64,000 nt of DNA, taken from NCBI RefSeq assembly GCF_947255105.1, contig NZ_CAMYFP010000004.1:77531-141530 (forward strand), read 5' to 3'. This stretch comes from an uncultured Campylobacter sp. (GTDB lineage: Bacteria > Campylobacterota > Campylobacteria > Campylobacterales > Campylobacteraceae). Within the stretch, counting starts at the first letter, position 1. Each line of letters opens with the position of its first letter. The notes under the pieces were generated by a model. That model was not told the origin of the DNA. It did not search any database and saw only the letters and a program-made list of their open reading frames with translations. A program made the position numbers and the translations under genes. Shown piece after piece: positions 37,563 to 45,435 of this stretch.

Positions 37563-38158
37563 CTCTTACCTCTAAATTTAAAATAAACTGCCGCAACTAT
37601 AACCAAAACAATAGTGCCATAAAAGATAAATCTAATGACATTTATGAAGTTTCTATTGGTATTGCCTACGCTATGTTCCAAAGTAATGCCCTTATTTTTG
37701 GCTATCTGCTCAGCCATATCAGCATATCCATTGAAAATAGCGGCGCTATAGACATTTGCTCCGCCCTTTTTTGAAGTTAAAATTGGAAGAATTGTCCCTT
37801 TGCTTGGCATTGGGCTAAGAACTTGCTCTTTGTCAAAATAGTGAAAATTGTCTGATGTGTAGATATCTATCTGCTTGTCCTCTTTAGATATCATTACAAA
37901 TGCATACTCTCTGTTTTTTAGCATATTGCGATATTTTTTAGCAGCTTGATATAAAAACTCTCCATTTTGTAATTTCTCAATAGCTACAACACCCAAAAAA
38001 ACAGCACTTTTATCATAAAGCTCATTTCCTATAAGCTCTATCTCATTGACCGCTTTTTCATTTAAAACAGATTGATTTTCTAGGATGATTTTTTCACCAA
38101 ATAAAAATGAGAATGACAAAAGAGTGCCAAAAATGGCACTCATGATTATTTTTTTCAA
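37559..38158 (-). CDS. TPM-domain-like membrane protein in cbb3 operon
   Basis: About 199 residues from a TTG start at 38158, with AGG nine bases upstream. That start gives a signal peptide MKKIIMSAIFGTLLSFSFLFG. The periplasmic part carries AVNEIELIGNELYDKSAV, and YAFVMISKEDKQIDIYTS, which resembles the TPM phosphatase-like fold. A C-terminal helix (FINVIRFIFYGTIVLVIVAAVYF) anchors it. A longer start at 38209 would run through the small ORF at 38164-38265. Role is unknown; operon position suggests oxidase assembly or maintenance. Confidence 0.65.
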   Translation of the reverse strand: MKKIIMSAIFGTLLSFSFLFGEKIILENQSVLNEKAVNEIELIGNELYDKSAVFLGVVAIEKLQNGEFLYQAAKKYRNMLKNREYAFVMISKEDKQIDIYTSDNFHYFDKEQVLSPMPSKGTILPILTSKKGGANVYSAAIFNGYADMAEQIAKNKGITLEHSVGNTNRNFINVIRFIFYGTIVLVIVAAVYFKFRGKR

Positions 38159-38163
38159 AATAA

Positions 38164-38265
38164 CTAACCTATAAATAGGTTGTTTTGAGTAAGAACTGAC
38201 CATGCACATACTATAGCACTAATAATTAATCCAATTAATATTGACTTTTCTAATATATTTCCCAT
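38164..38265 (-). CDS. 33-residue single-helix membrane protein in cbb3 operon
   Basis: ATG at 38265, preceded by AGGAGAG at a good distance, opens 33 codons to TAG. The translation starts MGNILEKSILIGLIISAI and ends QNNLFIG, essentially one hydrophobic helix with a charged start. It is too short for normal gene callers. It lies 10 bp after the DUF4006 gene, and its end contains the ribosome site for the next gene, a coupling pattern typical of real operon members. It resembles small cbb3-associated subunits in size, but no homology is claimed. Confidence 0.6.
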   Translation of the reverse strand: MGNILEKSILIGLIISAIVCAWSVLTQNNLFIG

Positions 38266-38275
38266 AATAACTCTC

Positions 38276-38494
38276 CTACTCTTTTATAACCATAGTCTTT
38301 TTTGCAACATCCATATTTGATTTCATATGAACATCCTGAGGATTTTGCAAAGTATATGGTTTATCTGCAACCTCTTGTTGAACTTTTATTCCCCAAATAG
38401 TAAGCCCCACTAAGATAGAAAGCAGCAAAACTGTAGCTATAAGCATACCTGTTACGCCATGTAGTCCAAATACATTTCTATTTTGATTTTCCAT
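38276..38494 (-). CDS. DUF4006 membrane protein
   Basis: A 72-residue protein with one helix (MLIATVLLLSILVGLTIWGI, about 17-36) and a charged, probably periplasmic tail (MKSNMDVAKKTMVIKE). It belongs to DUF4006, found in Campylobacterota cbb3 loci right after ccoP. It is 13 bp from ccoP. The role is undefined; an accessory subunit or assembly helper of the oxidase is the natural guess. Confidence 0.8.
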   Translation of the reverse strand: MENQNRNVFGLHGVTGMLIATVLLLSILVGLTIWGIKVQQEVADKPYTLQNPQDVHMKSNMDVAKKTMVIKE

Positions 38495-38507
38495 AGCTTC
38501 CCCCTTT

Positions 38508-39365
38508 CTACTTATTTATTGATTTGATGTAATAACCAAGCGCTCTTTTTTGGATATCTGAGATTCTTCCATCTGTATAACTAGGCATCTCTCCGATATT
38601 TCCAGCCTTTCCTCTATTTAAAACATCAACTACAAAATCAGGAGAACCATATTTTGTAAGATCTGGTGCCATTCCGTCCATACCTTTGCCATCTTCTCCA
38701 TGGCATGCAGAACAGACCAAAAATAGCTCTTTGCCCTTCTCTACTAGATCAGGACGTGATGTCTTTTTAATAGCGGAAATCTCTTGTGCGACATATGCAG
38801 CAACAGCTGGTGCATCACTCTTATCTACAAGCTCTGCTGTCATCTCACCCAATGGATATCCTAAACCACGTGATCCCTTGTTAATACTATCAATCAATCC
38901 TTGCTCTGTTCCCCACACTGTAAGGTCAGCAGCTTTGCCATTGATACCTCTAGCATTGATTCCGTGGCAAATAAAACACTCAACCAAATATAAACCTTCA
39001 CCCATATCTGTTAGAGTTTGCTCTGTTGGGTTAGCAAATTTGGCCTCAAATTTCTCATTATATACCTTTACCTCATCGTTATACTCGCCGATTTGTGAAT
39101 AAGAATTTAGCGGATAACCAACTAAATAATACCAAATTGCCCAAACTATCATAGCAACAAAGCATATACTCCAACCTATAGGAAGTGGATTTCTTCCCTC
39201 ACCTATACCGTCCCAACTATCCTCAAACTCTTTGCTTTGGGCTGATTGTTTCTCTTTCATCTGTTTGAGGTAGATTCCTACTACATAAAAGGTAACTACA
39301 AACAGCGCAATAGCAGCTAAGATGGTTAGCAGGTTAATATGGTCTTGCAAATTTAAAAATTTCAT
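38508..39365 (-). CDS. ccoP: Cytochrome c oxidase cbb3-type subunit III
   Basis: Diheme subunit of the high-affinity terminal oxidase, taking electrons from cytochrome c or the bc1 complex. 285 residues. Two N-terminal helices (about 13-35, 62-84) precede two heme c motifs, CFICH (130-134) and CSACH (218-222), in the periplasm. The N-terminal helix position matches CcoP with a FixP-like start. Overlaps ccoQ by 4 bp. Confidence 0.97.
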   Translation of the reverse strand: MKFLNLQDHINLLTILAAIALFVVTFYVVGIYLKQMKEKQSAQSKEFEDSWDGIGEGRNPLPIGWSICFVAMIVWAIWYYLVGYPLNSYSQIGEYNDEVKVYNEKFEAKFANPTEQTLTDMGEGLYLVECFICHGINARGINGKAADLTVWGTEQGLIDSINKGSRGLGYPLGEMTAELVDKSDAPAVAAYVAQEISAIKKTSRPDLVEKGKELFLVCSACHGEDGKGMDGMAPDLTKYGSPDFVVDVLNRGKAGNIGEMPSYTDGRISDIQKRALGYYIKSINK

Positions 39366-39601
39366 TTTTCAAGCTCCTTTTTAGCATCTTCATCTCTTTT
39401 AGGATATGGATATCTTGGCTCTATAGGCTCATCATCAATACTATCATCCAACGCTAGATTGCCATATTTTTCATAATCTCTATAGCCCTCTTTTTCAGAT
39501 CGCTTTAGGTGAAACCAATATGCATACAAAACCATGGTCAAAAATATAACTAATACAATAAAAGCCACGCCTTGTATCATTCTAATAGTATCCACATCCA
39601 T
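39362..39601 (-). CDS. ccoQ: cbb3-type oxidase subunit CcoQ
   Basis: A 79-residue single-helix protein that stabilises the cbb3 complex. The helix is GVAFIVLVIFLTMVLYAYWF (about 10-29), followed by a charged tail YPYPKRDEDAKK. It sits between ccoO and ccoP in the standard order. Confidence 0.92.
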   Translation of the reverse strand: MDVDTIRMIQGVAFIVLVIFLTMVLYAYWFHLKRSEKEGYRDYEKYGNLALDDSIDDEPIEPRYPYPKRDEDAKKELEK

Positions 39602-39611
39602 AAATTTGTCC

Positions 39612-40277
39612 TTATTTTAAGCTATTTAAATATGCGATTAACGCAACTATCTGTCTAACTTCGCCTCTTTTAAAGGCCTCTTTGACATCTTCATCTTTCA
39701 TCTGACTAACAACCTTGCCAGCTTCGCTCATCATCTGTTTTTCTGCCTCTTCCCAAGTGCCAAGTGCTGGCATACCTGGTTTGTCATATGGAACGTTGAA
39801 GGCTTTTTTAACAGTTAGTGCCTCAGCATAAGCAGTTTTTAAATCAGCATTTTTATCAAATAAGTGCTTATATCCTGGCATAATACTACCTTGTACAGTG
39901 CCTTTAGGATCTAGCATATGGTGTTCGTGCCAATCTGTAGTTTTGGTTTTGCCAACTCTCATAAGATCTGGACCGGTTCTCTTTGAACCCCATAAGAATG
40001 GTCTATCATAAGCAAATTCACCACTTTTTGAATAAGCACCATATCTGTCAGTTTCTGACTTAAATGGTCTAATCAACTGTGAGTGACATGCATTACAGCT
40101 GTTGGCTATATAAACTTGTCGTCCTGCAAGCTCTAAAGCAGTGTAAGGTTTTCTACCCTCTATTGGTCTTGCGCTATTGGCAAAGTCTGGTAAAATCTCA
40201 ACAATACCTGCATAGGCAATTACAACAAATACCGCTACTGCGAAAAAGAATGGATTGTTTTCTAACCATCTAAACAT
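39612..40277 (-). CDS. ccoO: cbb3-type oxidase monoheme subunit
   Basis: Membrane-anchored cytochrome c subunit of 221 residues. One helix (about 10-28), then the heme motif CNACHSQ (Cys61, Cys64, His65). The methionine ligand is likely in the GSIMPGYKHLF segment. Overall length and pattern are standard for CcoO. Fifteen bases follow ccoN. Confidence 0.96.
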   Translation of the reverse strand: MFRWLENNPFFFAVAVFVVIAYAGIVEILPDFANSARPIEGRKPYTALELAGRQVYIANSCNACHSQLIRPFKSETDRYGAYSKSGEFAYDRPFLWGSKRTGPDLMRVGKTKTTDWHEHHMLDPKGTVQGSIMPGYKHLFDKNADLKTAYAEALTVKKAFNVPYDKPGMPALGTWEEAEKQMMSEAGKVVSQMKDEDVKEAFKRGEVRQIVALIAYLNSLK

Positions 40278-40292
40278 AATAACCCCCTTACC

Positions 40293-41759
40293 TTAAGCTG
40301 CCATCGGTGATGCATTTGCTGGTTCTGCATCGATAGCTTTGCTTGAAGCGGCTGATTTATATAAGTTATAAGCAAACATAAAGAAACCTATAAGATATAA
40401 AAGACCGCCGATTGCTCTAATCCAGAAGAATGGAATAAGTGCTAAAACAGTATCATTAAATGAATATGCCAAAACTCCAAACTCATCTACTGCTCTCCAC
40501 ATCATACCTTGAGTAATACCTGCAATCCACATTGATGAGAAAAATAGCACTATACCTGTAGTTTGAATCCAAAATTGTGCTTCCATAAGTTTTTTAGAAT
40601 ATAGTTCACGTTTGAATATTCTTGGTGCCATATGATACATTGCAGCAATTGTCATAAATCCAACCCATCCCAAAGTACCATCGTGAACGTGTCCTGGAAT
40701 CCAATCTGTAAAGTGTGCCAAAGCATTTACTGATTTGATTGAAAGGATTGGTCCCTCTAGTGTTGAGAACATATAGAATGTGCTTGCTAGTATCATAAAT
40801 TTGATTAGAGGATTTTCTCTTAGTTGATTCCACTCGCCTCTCATAGTAAGTAGGATGTTGATTCCTGAACCCCATGAAGGTAGAATAAGAACAACTGAGA
40901 AGACTGATCCCATTGTTTGCATCCAGTCAGGCACTGTAGAGTAGATCAAGTGGTGTCCGCCTGCCCACAAATACAAAAACATTAAGCCCCAAAATGAAAA
41001 TAATGACAACTTATATGAAAATACTGGTTGGCCACTCTCTTTTGGTAAAAAGTAATAAACTTGTGCAATGATAGCAACTGTAAAGACAAATGCAACAGCA
41101 TTGTGTCCAAACCACCACTGTACTAATGCGTCATTGGTTCCTGCATACATTGAAACTGATTTCATCCAATCGCCCATACCTGAGAGGATTGTAGTAGGAA
41201 CAGACATATTGTTGAAAAGATAGAGCATTGCAACACCCAAAAATGCTGCTATGTAGTACCAAACTGAGATATAAAGAGTTTTTTCTCTTCTAATTCCTAT
41301 AAGTCCAAAGATATTTACACCCCAAAGAACCCAAACAACAACAACTAAAAGATCCAAAGGCCACTCAAGCTCTGAATACTCTTTTGACTGAGTATAACCC
41401 ATAAGCAAGGTAACAACAGCTAAAAGAATTAGTATGAAGTAGAGCCAAAAATGCAGTCTTGATAAAACTGTAAGAAATTTAGACTCGCTGATGGAGACTT
41501 TTAAAACTCTTTGTCCAACATAATACCAGGTTGAAAAGATACCTGATAGCATAAACCCATAAACCACTCCATTGGTATGTAGCGGTCTAAGACGACCATA
41601 AAGTCCATATTCACCTGCAATATAGTTTAGATCAGGATATGCAAGTTGGAATGCTATAAGTGTTCCAACACCCATACCGATGATACCAAACAGTACCGTA
41701 GTGTACATAAACCACTTGGCGACTGTATAGTCATAGCTTAACGCATTACTAGGTCGCAT
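40293..41759 (-). CDS. ccoN: cbb3-type oxidase catalytic subunit I
   Basis: The 488-residue catalytic subunit carrying heme b and the heme b3-CuB centre, twelve helices. Histidine-rich patterns include LHTNGVVYGFMLSG in the N-terminal half, WWFGHNAVAF (CuB region) and HFTDWIPGHVHDG. It reduces oxygen with proton pumping and high affinity, the main respiratory oxidase of microaerophiles. It is first in the operon and has an AGGAGG ribosome site. Confidence 0.97.
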   Translation of the reverse strand: MRPSNALSYDYTVAKWFMYTTVLFGIIGMGVGTLIAFQLAYPDLNYIAGEYGLYGRLRPLHTNGVVYGFMLSGIFSTWYYVGQRVLKVSISESKFLTVLSRLHFWLYFILILLAVVTLLMGYTQSKEYSELEWPLDLLVVVVWVLWGVNIFGLIGIRREKTLYISVWYYIAAFLGVAMLYLFNNMSVPTTILSGMGDWMKSVSMYAGTNDALVQWWFGHNAVAFVFTVAIIAQVYYFLPKESGQPVFSYKLSLFSFWGLMFLYLWAGGHHLIYSTVPDWMQTMGSVFSVVLILPSWGSGINILLTMRGEWNQLRENPLIKFMILASTFYMFSTLEGPILSIKSVNALAHFTDWIPGHVHDGTLGWVGFMTIAAMYHMAPRIFKRELYSKKLMEAQFWIQTTGIVLFFSSMWIAGITQGMMWRAVDEFGVLAYSFNDTVLALIPFFWIRAIGGLLYLIGFFMFAYNLYKSAASSKAIDAEPANASPMAA

Positions 41760-41800
41760 CGAAACCTCCTATTTAAAATAATTAAACAATTTGTTAATAA

Positions 41801-41822
41801 AAACAATGTAATTATATTGTTT
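41801..41822. promoter_or_regulatory. Promoter with inverted-repeat operator for ccoN
   Basis: AAACAAT and ATTGTTT form a perfect 7-bp inverted repeat around GTAATTAT, and a minus-strand TATAAT (41811-41816) lies inside it. Any protein bound would cover the -10 box of the ccoNOQP transcript, whose start codon is about 50 bp away. A nearby AACAATTTGTT palindrome at about 41785-41795 adds a second symmetrical element. The regulator is unknown; the neighbouring two-component pair is one candidate. Confidence 0.5.
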
Positions 41823-41848
41823 CAAAACTAGATTTTAGCTTAATTTGC

Positions 41849-42538
41849 TTAAGAATTGTCATCAACTTTTTCCATTTTATATCCAAGCCCAGAAATATTG
41901 ACAATAGTGTCCTGCCCTATCTTATCTCTTACTCTTTTGATAAAAGTTCTAATAGCAGCGTCTGTCACCTTCTCTCCAAACCAGATATTTTGCCTAATAT
42001 CATCCATTGAAACAATAACCCCTATCCTACTTGTAAGCAGCGATACAAAAGCTAGCTCTTTTTTAGTAAGTGGGACCTCTTTTCCATTTTCTATAAGAAC
42101 CTTTTTAACCTCACTAAAATAAAGTCCATCTCTAATCTTAATGTGATCGGCGCTATTTATCTTCTCTACCGCGATATCTTCTATTGCTTTTAAAAACTCT
42201 TCAATATCTATTGGCTTTAAAAGATATTTTGTAACACCAACATCTATAGCCTTTAGAAGCTTCTTTTTGTCGCTATATGCACTAAGCATAATTATTGGTG
42301 TTTGAGGCGAAATCTCTCTAATAGCCTTTGCCATATCCAGCCCATCAACTATTGGCATTGTGATATCTGTCACTACTAAATTTGGATTAAATTTTTTAAA
42401 TTTCTTTGTCCCTTCATCGCCATTTTGAGCCACAATAACTTTATCAAAAACACCTTCAAGTGCCTCTACCATAAGTTCTCTAGTATCTTTTTCATCCTCT
42501 ACAACAAGAATGGAAAGCTGTTTTAAAACATTACTCAT
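41849..42538 (-). CDS. OmpR-family response regulator
   Basis: 229 residues: receiver domain with phospho-acceptor Asp58 in VVTDITMP and the usual ED pair at 14-15 (VVEDE), then a winged-helix DNA-binding domain ending in GLGYKME. I prefer ATG 42538, seven bases from AGGAG, over ATG 42542-42544, one base from it. The kinase gene stop lies just upstream and overlaps the first codons, so the pair is co-translated. Position next to the cbb3 operon suggests respiratory control, which is inference. Confidence 0.9.
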   Translation of the reverse strand: MSNVLKQLSILVVEDEKDTRELMVEALEGVFDKVIVAQNGDEGTKKFKKFNPNLVVTDITMPIVDGLDMAKAIREISPQTPIIMLSAYSDKKKLLKAIDVGVTKYLLKPIDIEEFLKAIEDIAVEKINSADHIKIRDGLYFSEVKKVLIENGKEVPLTKKELAFVSLLTSRIGVIVSMDDIRQNIWFGEKVTDAAIRTFIKRVRDKIGQDTIVNISGLGYKMEKVDDNS

Positions 42539-43772
42539 TGCCATACTCCTTTATTATTGGTAATTTTATTATAAATGTAACGCAGTTTTTTTTATTGTCT
42601 ATATCTATTTCGCCATTCATACTATCTATTATCATCTTGCTCATATAAAGTCCAAGTCCAGTTCCTATATTTTGATGTTTTGTAGTAAAATATGGCTCAA
42701 AAATTTTGTCTATTAGCTCCTTTTTAATCGCTTTGGCATTGTCACTTATGCCTATATAGACAAACTCTTTTTCGTGATTTTTTACAATCTTTGTTGAAAT
42801 TTTTATAATCTTTTGGCTAACTTTATCTTTTTTTAGAGCATCTTTGGCGTTGCCTATGAGATTTATAATGACTTGCATAAGCTCACTTCTTATACCATAA
42901 ACAGTAGCTTCTTCTTCTAAATTTACCTCTAGCTCGATATTTTCTTTTTGAAGTGTTGCACTAAGCATAGCGATAGAGTCCTCTATCGGCTGGCTAACCA
43001 AAAAATAGTCCTTGCCCTTATTTGAGTTGAAAAAATTGCTAAAGTCATCTATAGTTTTTGACATATTTTTGATGATGTGTTTTGACTTATCATAACTTTG
43101 CGCAAATTTATCTTCATCATCTCTTTGACTTTTTAGGTTGAAAAGGACAATGCTAAGTTCATTTAATGGCTGACGCCACTGATGAGCAATATTTGCTATC
43201 ATCTCGCCCATGCTAGCAAGTCTTGACTGCCTAAACATTATGCGATTTTTCTCTTCGCTTTTTTTAACTTCGCTCTTTATACGCTTTTCTAGGGATTTGT
43301 TTAGCTCCAAAAGCTCTTTTGTCTGCTCTCTTACTCTCTTTTCAAGCTTTGCATTTAGCTCTTTTAACTCAGTTTTGATTTTGATAAGTCGCTCGTTTAG
43401 CCTTACAACTTCTGTGATATTGTGCCTAATGGCAATAAACTCTTCTATATCGCCATTTTCATCAAGAATTGGGATAATTGTGGCATTTAGGTAAAAGGCC
43501 GTGCCATCTTTTGCTCTATTTTTTACAATTCCTCTATAGACTTTTTTTGAAAGGATGGTTTCCCAAAGCTTTTTAAAGGTCTCTTTGCTAACATCTGGAT
43601 GGCGAATTATGTTGTGATTGGAGCCTATTAGCTCCTCTTTGCTATAGCCACTAATTTTACAAAACTCATCATTTACAAAGGTTATAATTCCTTGTGGATC
43701 TGTCTTTGAGACAATGTTGTTTGCCTCAATTACATCTTTGTATTGTTTAAGCCTAAGTGCATCACTAACCAT
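42531..43772 (-). CDS. PAS sensor histidine kinase
   Basis: 413 residues, no membrane segment and so cytosolic. An N-terminal PAS domain (about 15-120) has the aerotaxis-like SNHNIIRHPDVSKETFKKLW stretch, followed by a long coiled coil (about 125-185, many Lys/Glu repeats). The phospho-acceptor is His197 in IAHQWRQPL. The ATP-binding domain has NLIGNAKDAL and GTGLGLYMSKMII. A soluble PAS next to an oxidase operon fits redox or oxygen sensing, but the PAS ligand is unknown. Paired with the OmpR-type regulator at 41849-42538. Confidence 0.9.
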   Translation of the reverse strand: MVSDALRLKQYKDVIEANNIVSKTDPQGIITFVNDEFCKISGYSKEELIGSNHNIIRHPDVSKETFKKLWETILSKKVYRGIVKNRAKDGTAFYLNATIIPILDENGDIEEFIAIRHNITEVVRLNERLIKIKTELKELNAKLEKRVREQTKELLELNKSLEKRIKSEVKKSEEKNRIMFRQSRLASMGEMIANIAHQWRQPLNELSIVLFNLKSQRDDEDKFAQSYDKSKHIIKNMSKTIDDFSNFFNSNKGKDYFLVSQPIEDSIAMLSATLQKENIELEVNLEEEATVYGIRSELMQVIINLIGNAKDALKKDKVSQKIIKISTKIVKNHEKEFVYIGISDNAKAIKKELIDKIFEPYFTTKHQNIGTGLGLYMSKMIIDSMNGEIDIDNKKNCVTFIIKLPIIKEYGNE

Positions 43773-44436
43773 TTACCACCTCCCTAAAGCCTAAAAATGA
43801 GTTGTAGATACCAAAGACTATTATTAGTGCCGATGAGATAAAAAGCATAGTTTTTTGAAATTTGAAATTTAAAAAAGAGCTTACCAAAGAGATCCCAAAC
43901 ATCACAGGTATAGTTGCAACACCAAAGGCAAACATTATAAGAGTTGCACTAATTACACTTTTGGATAAAAATGCCGTTGCTAAAAAGGTATAAACTACTC
44001 CACAGGGCAAAAAGCCATTTAAAAATCCAAGTAGCAAAAGAGAGCGAAGTGAGTTGCTTTGAAGCGCTTTTTTTGTAGGTTTGCTAAAAAACTTAAGCCA
44101 CAACTTGTCGTTTTCTATAAATTTCAAAAGATTGCCTCTTAAGATAAAAGCAGCTCCAACAAAAGCCAAAAAAAGACCAACTAAAAAATGGATAAAACCT
44201 CCAACTTTTGGACTAAAGCTAATAAACATTCCAAAAAATCCAACTAAAAATCCAAGCAAAACATAGGCAGAAACTCTTGCTAAATGATAGCCCAAAGAAT
44301 AAAGAGCTGCTGTTGTTTTGTCAAAACCCGATAGCTTTGAAGAGTAGGCTATGACAAAACCGCCACACATCCCAATGCAGTGTCCAACGCTCAATAAAAA
44401 TGATGATAAAACCGTTGCAACTAATAACTCGCTCAT
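43765..44436 (-). CDS. TauE/SafE-like (DsbD_2) membrane protein
   Basis: 223 residues with about six helices. The hallmark HCIGMCGGF is at about 19-27, a Cys/His/Met motif in the first helix, with GFLNGFLPCG and GVATIPVM in later helices. This is the UreH/DsbD_2-type transmembrane family, often near cytochrome oxidase and copper genes. The Cys, His and Met residues suggest metal or redox handling, such as copper for the oxidase. Overlaps the kinase start by 8 bp. Function unproven. Confidence 0.8.
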   Translation of the reverse strand: MSELLVATVLSSFLLSVGHCIGMCGGFVIAYSSKLSGFDKTTAALYSLGYHLARVSAYVLLGFLVGFFGMFISFSPKVGGFIHFLVGLFLAFVGAAFILRGNLLKFIENDKLWLKFFSKPTKKALQSNSLRSLLLLGFLNGFLPCGVVYTFLATAFLSKSVISATLIMFAFGVATIPVMFGISLVSSFLNFKFQKTMLFISSALIIVFGIYNSFLGFREVVNG

Positions 44437-44438
44437 TT

Positions 44439-44873
44439 TTAAACAGCGGCTAAAATCTCGCTTAACTCTTTTTCATCTAACTCTTTAGTTGTAATCAAAG
44501 CCTTTAGCTTTCCATCTACTAAAGAGTCATAAACTGCTTTTGTATCGATGTCACTTATCATAGTAACGCCATTTTTGTCTAAATACTCAAGCAAAGAGAG
44601 CTTTGATGTATAGTTTGATGGAAAATGACAAAGCTCTCTTACTATAATTGCCTTTGCTTTTGGCTTGATATCTGGATTGGCAATGCCAACAGCACCGATA
44701 GTAGGCGAGACAAAAAGCAACATAGCGTCTTTGTTTTTCTCATCTTGAATTTGCTCTTCATAGCCACAAAAATCAGTTATAACTTTAATCTTAAGGGCGG
44801 CTTTTTGCATTTTTGTCTCTATGTCGCCAATAAATTTAGCTCCATTTTCTAAGTATAGATAGCCTTTTTTCAT
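44439..44873 (-). CDS. Stand-alone CarA N-terminal domain protein
   Basis: 144 residues, all resembling the N-terminal domain of carbamoyl-phosphate synthase small subunit: GYLYLENGAKFIGDIETK at the start, SPTIGAVGIANPD in the middle, and IVRELCHFPSNYTSKLSLLEYL, then SDIDTKAVYD at the end. The usual glutaminase half, with its Cys-His-Glu triad, is absent, and the next gene begins three bases later. It stands where C. jejuni has full-length carA. It could be a remnant or a non-catalytic partner of the large subunit; the normal carA would have to be elsewhere. Overlaps the DUF507 stop by one base (TAATG). Confidence 0.75.
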   Translation of the reverse strand: MKKGYLYLENGAKFIGDIETKMQKAALKIKVITDFCGYEEQIQDEKNKDAMLLFVSPTIGAVGIANPDIKPKAKAIIVRELCHFPSNYTSKLSLLEYLDKNGVTMISDIDTKAVYDSLVDGKLKALITTKELDEKELSEILAAV

Positions 44874-45424
44874 TAAAACATTCCTCTTTTTTTAAGCTCA
44901 TCTTTATATAGTTTTTCAAAAACTAACTCATACTCTTGGCTACCAACCAAAAGTTTTTTCTCCAAATTTGACATCTTCTCTATAACAACCTCTTCAACTT
45001 TTTCATAAGTTTTTAGGTAGTTTTCTATTGATTGGTAGATGATATTTTTTACTCTATTTTCAGAGACACTATAGTCTATGAGATCTCTTTTCCAAATAGC
45101 TGCTAAAATCTCATGTGAGAGCGCATTGTAACGATCTTCATATGAGAGGGTAAAATCCTTATTTGCACAAAGCTTTCGTTTGATTAGCCAAAACATCTCT
45201 CTTTTGTCAATGCTCATCACATTGACATCGGTCTCATTTGCATCAAGAAGCTTGTTCGCCTCTTCATCAATAGCCCTTTCTGCTAAGATATTGGCCTTTA
45301 AGATCTCATTTGCCACATCAGCAACTCCCTCTATGCCACCATTAAATGTAACAACTCCGGAGTTAAAAAGATCAAGTGAGATTTTTCTTGCCACATATGG
45401 AACATGTTCAGCTCTTAATTTCAT
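44873..45424 (-). CDS. DUF507 protein
   Basis: 183 residues, helical and charged with no membrane segment. It opens MKLRAEHVPYVARKISLDLF, the DUF507 signature. It has an acidic central helix (AIDEEANKLLDANETD) and a basic second half. Conserved in Campylobacterota next to carA and purA, without known function. Confidence 0.85.
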   Translation of the reverse strand: MKLRAEHVPYVARKISLDLFNSGVVTFNGGIEGVADVANEILKANILAERAIDEEANKLLDANETDVNVMSIDKREMFWLIKRKLCANKDFTLSYEDRYNALSHEILAAIWKRDLIDYSVSENRVKNIIYQSIENYLKTYEKVEEVVIEKMSNLEKKLLVGSQEYELVFEKLYKDELKKRGMF

Positions 45425-45435
45425 ACATTTTCCCC

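Noticed and set aside
37559..38209. Start of the TPM-like gene at 38209
   Set aside because: It would overlap the 33-residue ORF and remove the signal peptide; the TTG at 38158 fits the ribosome site.
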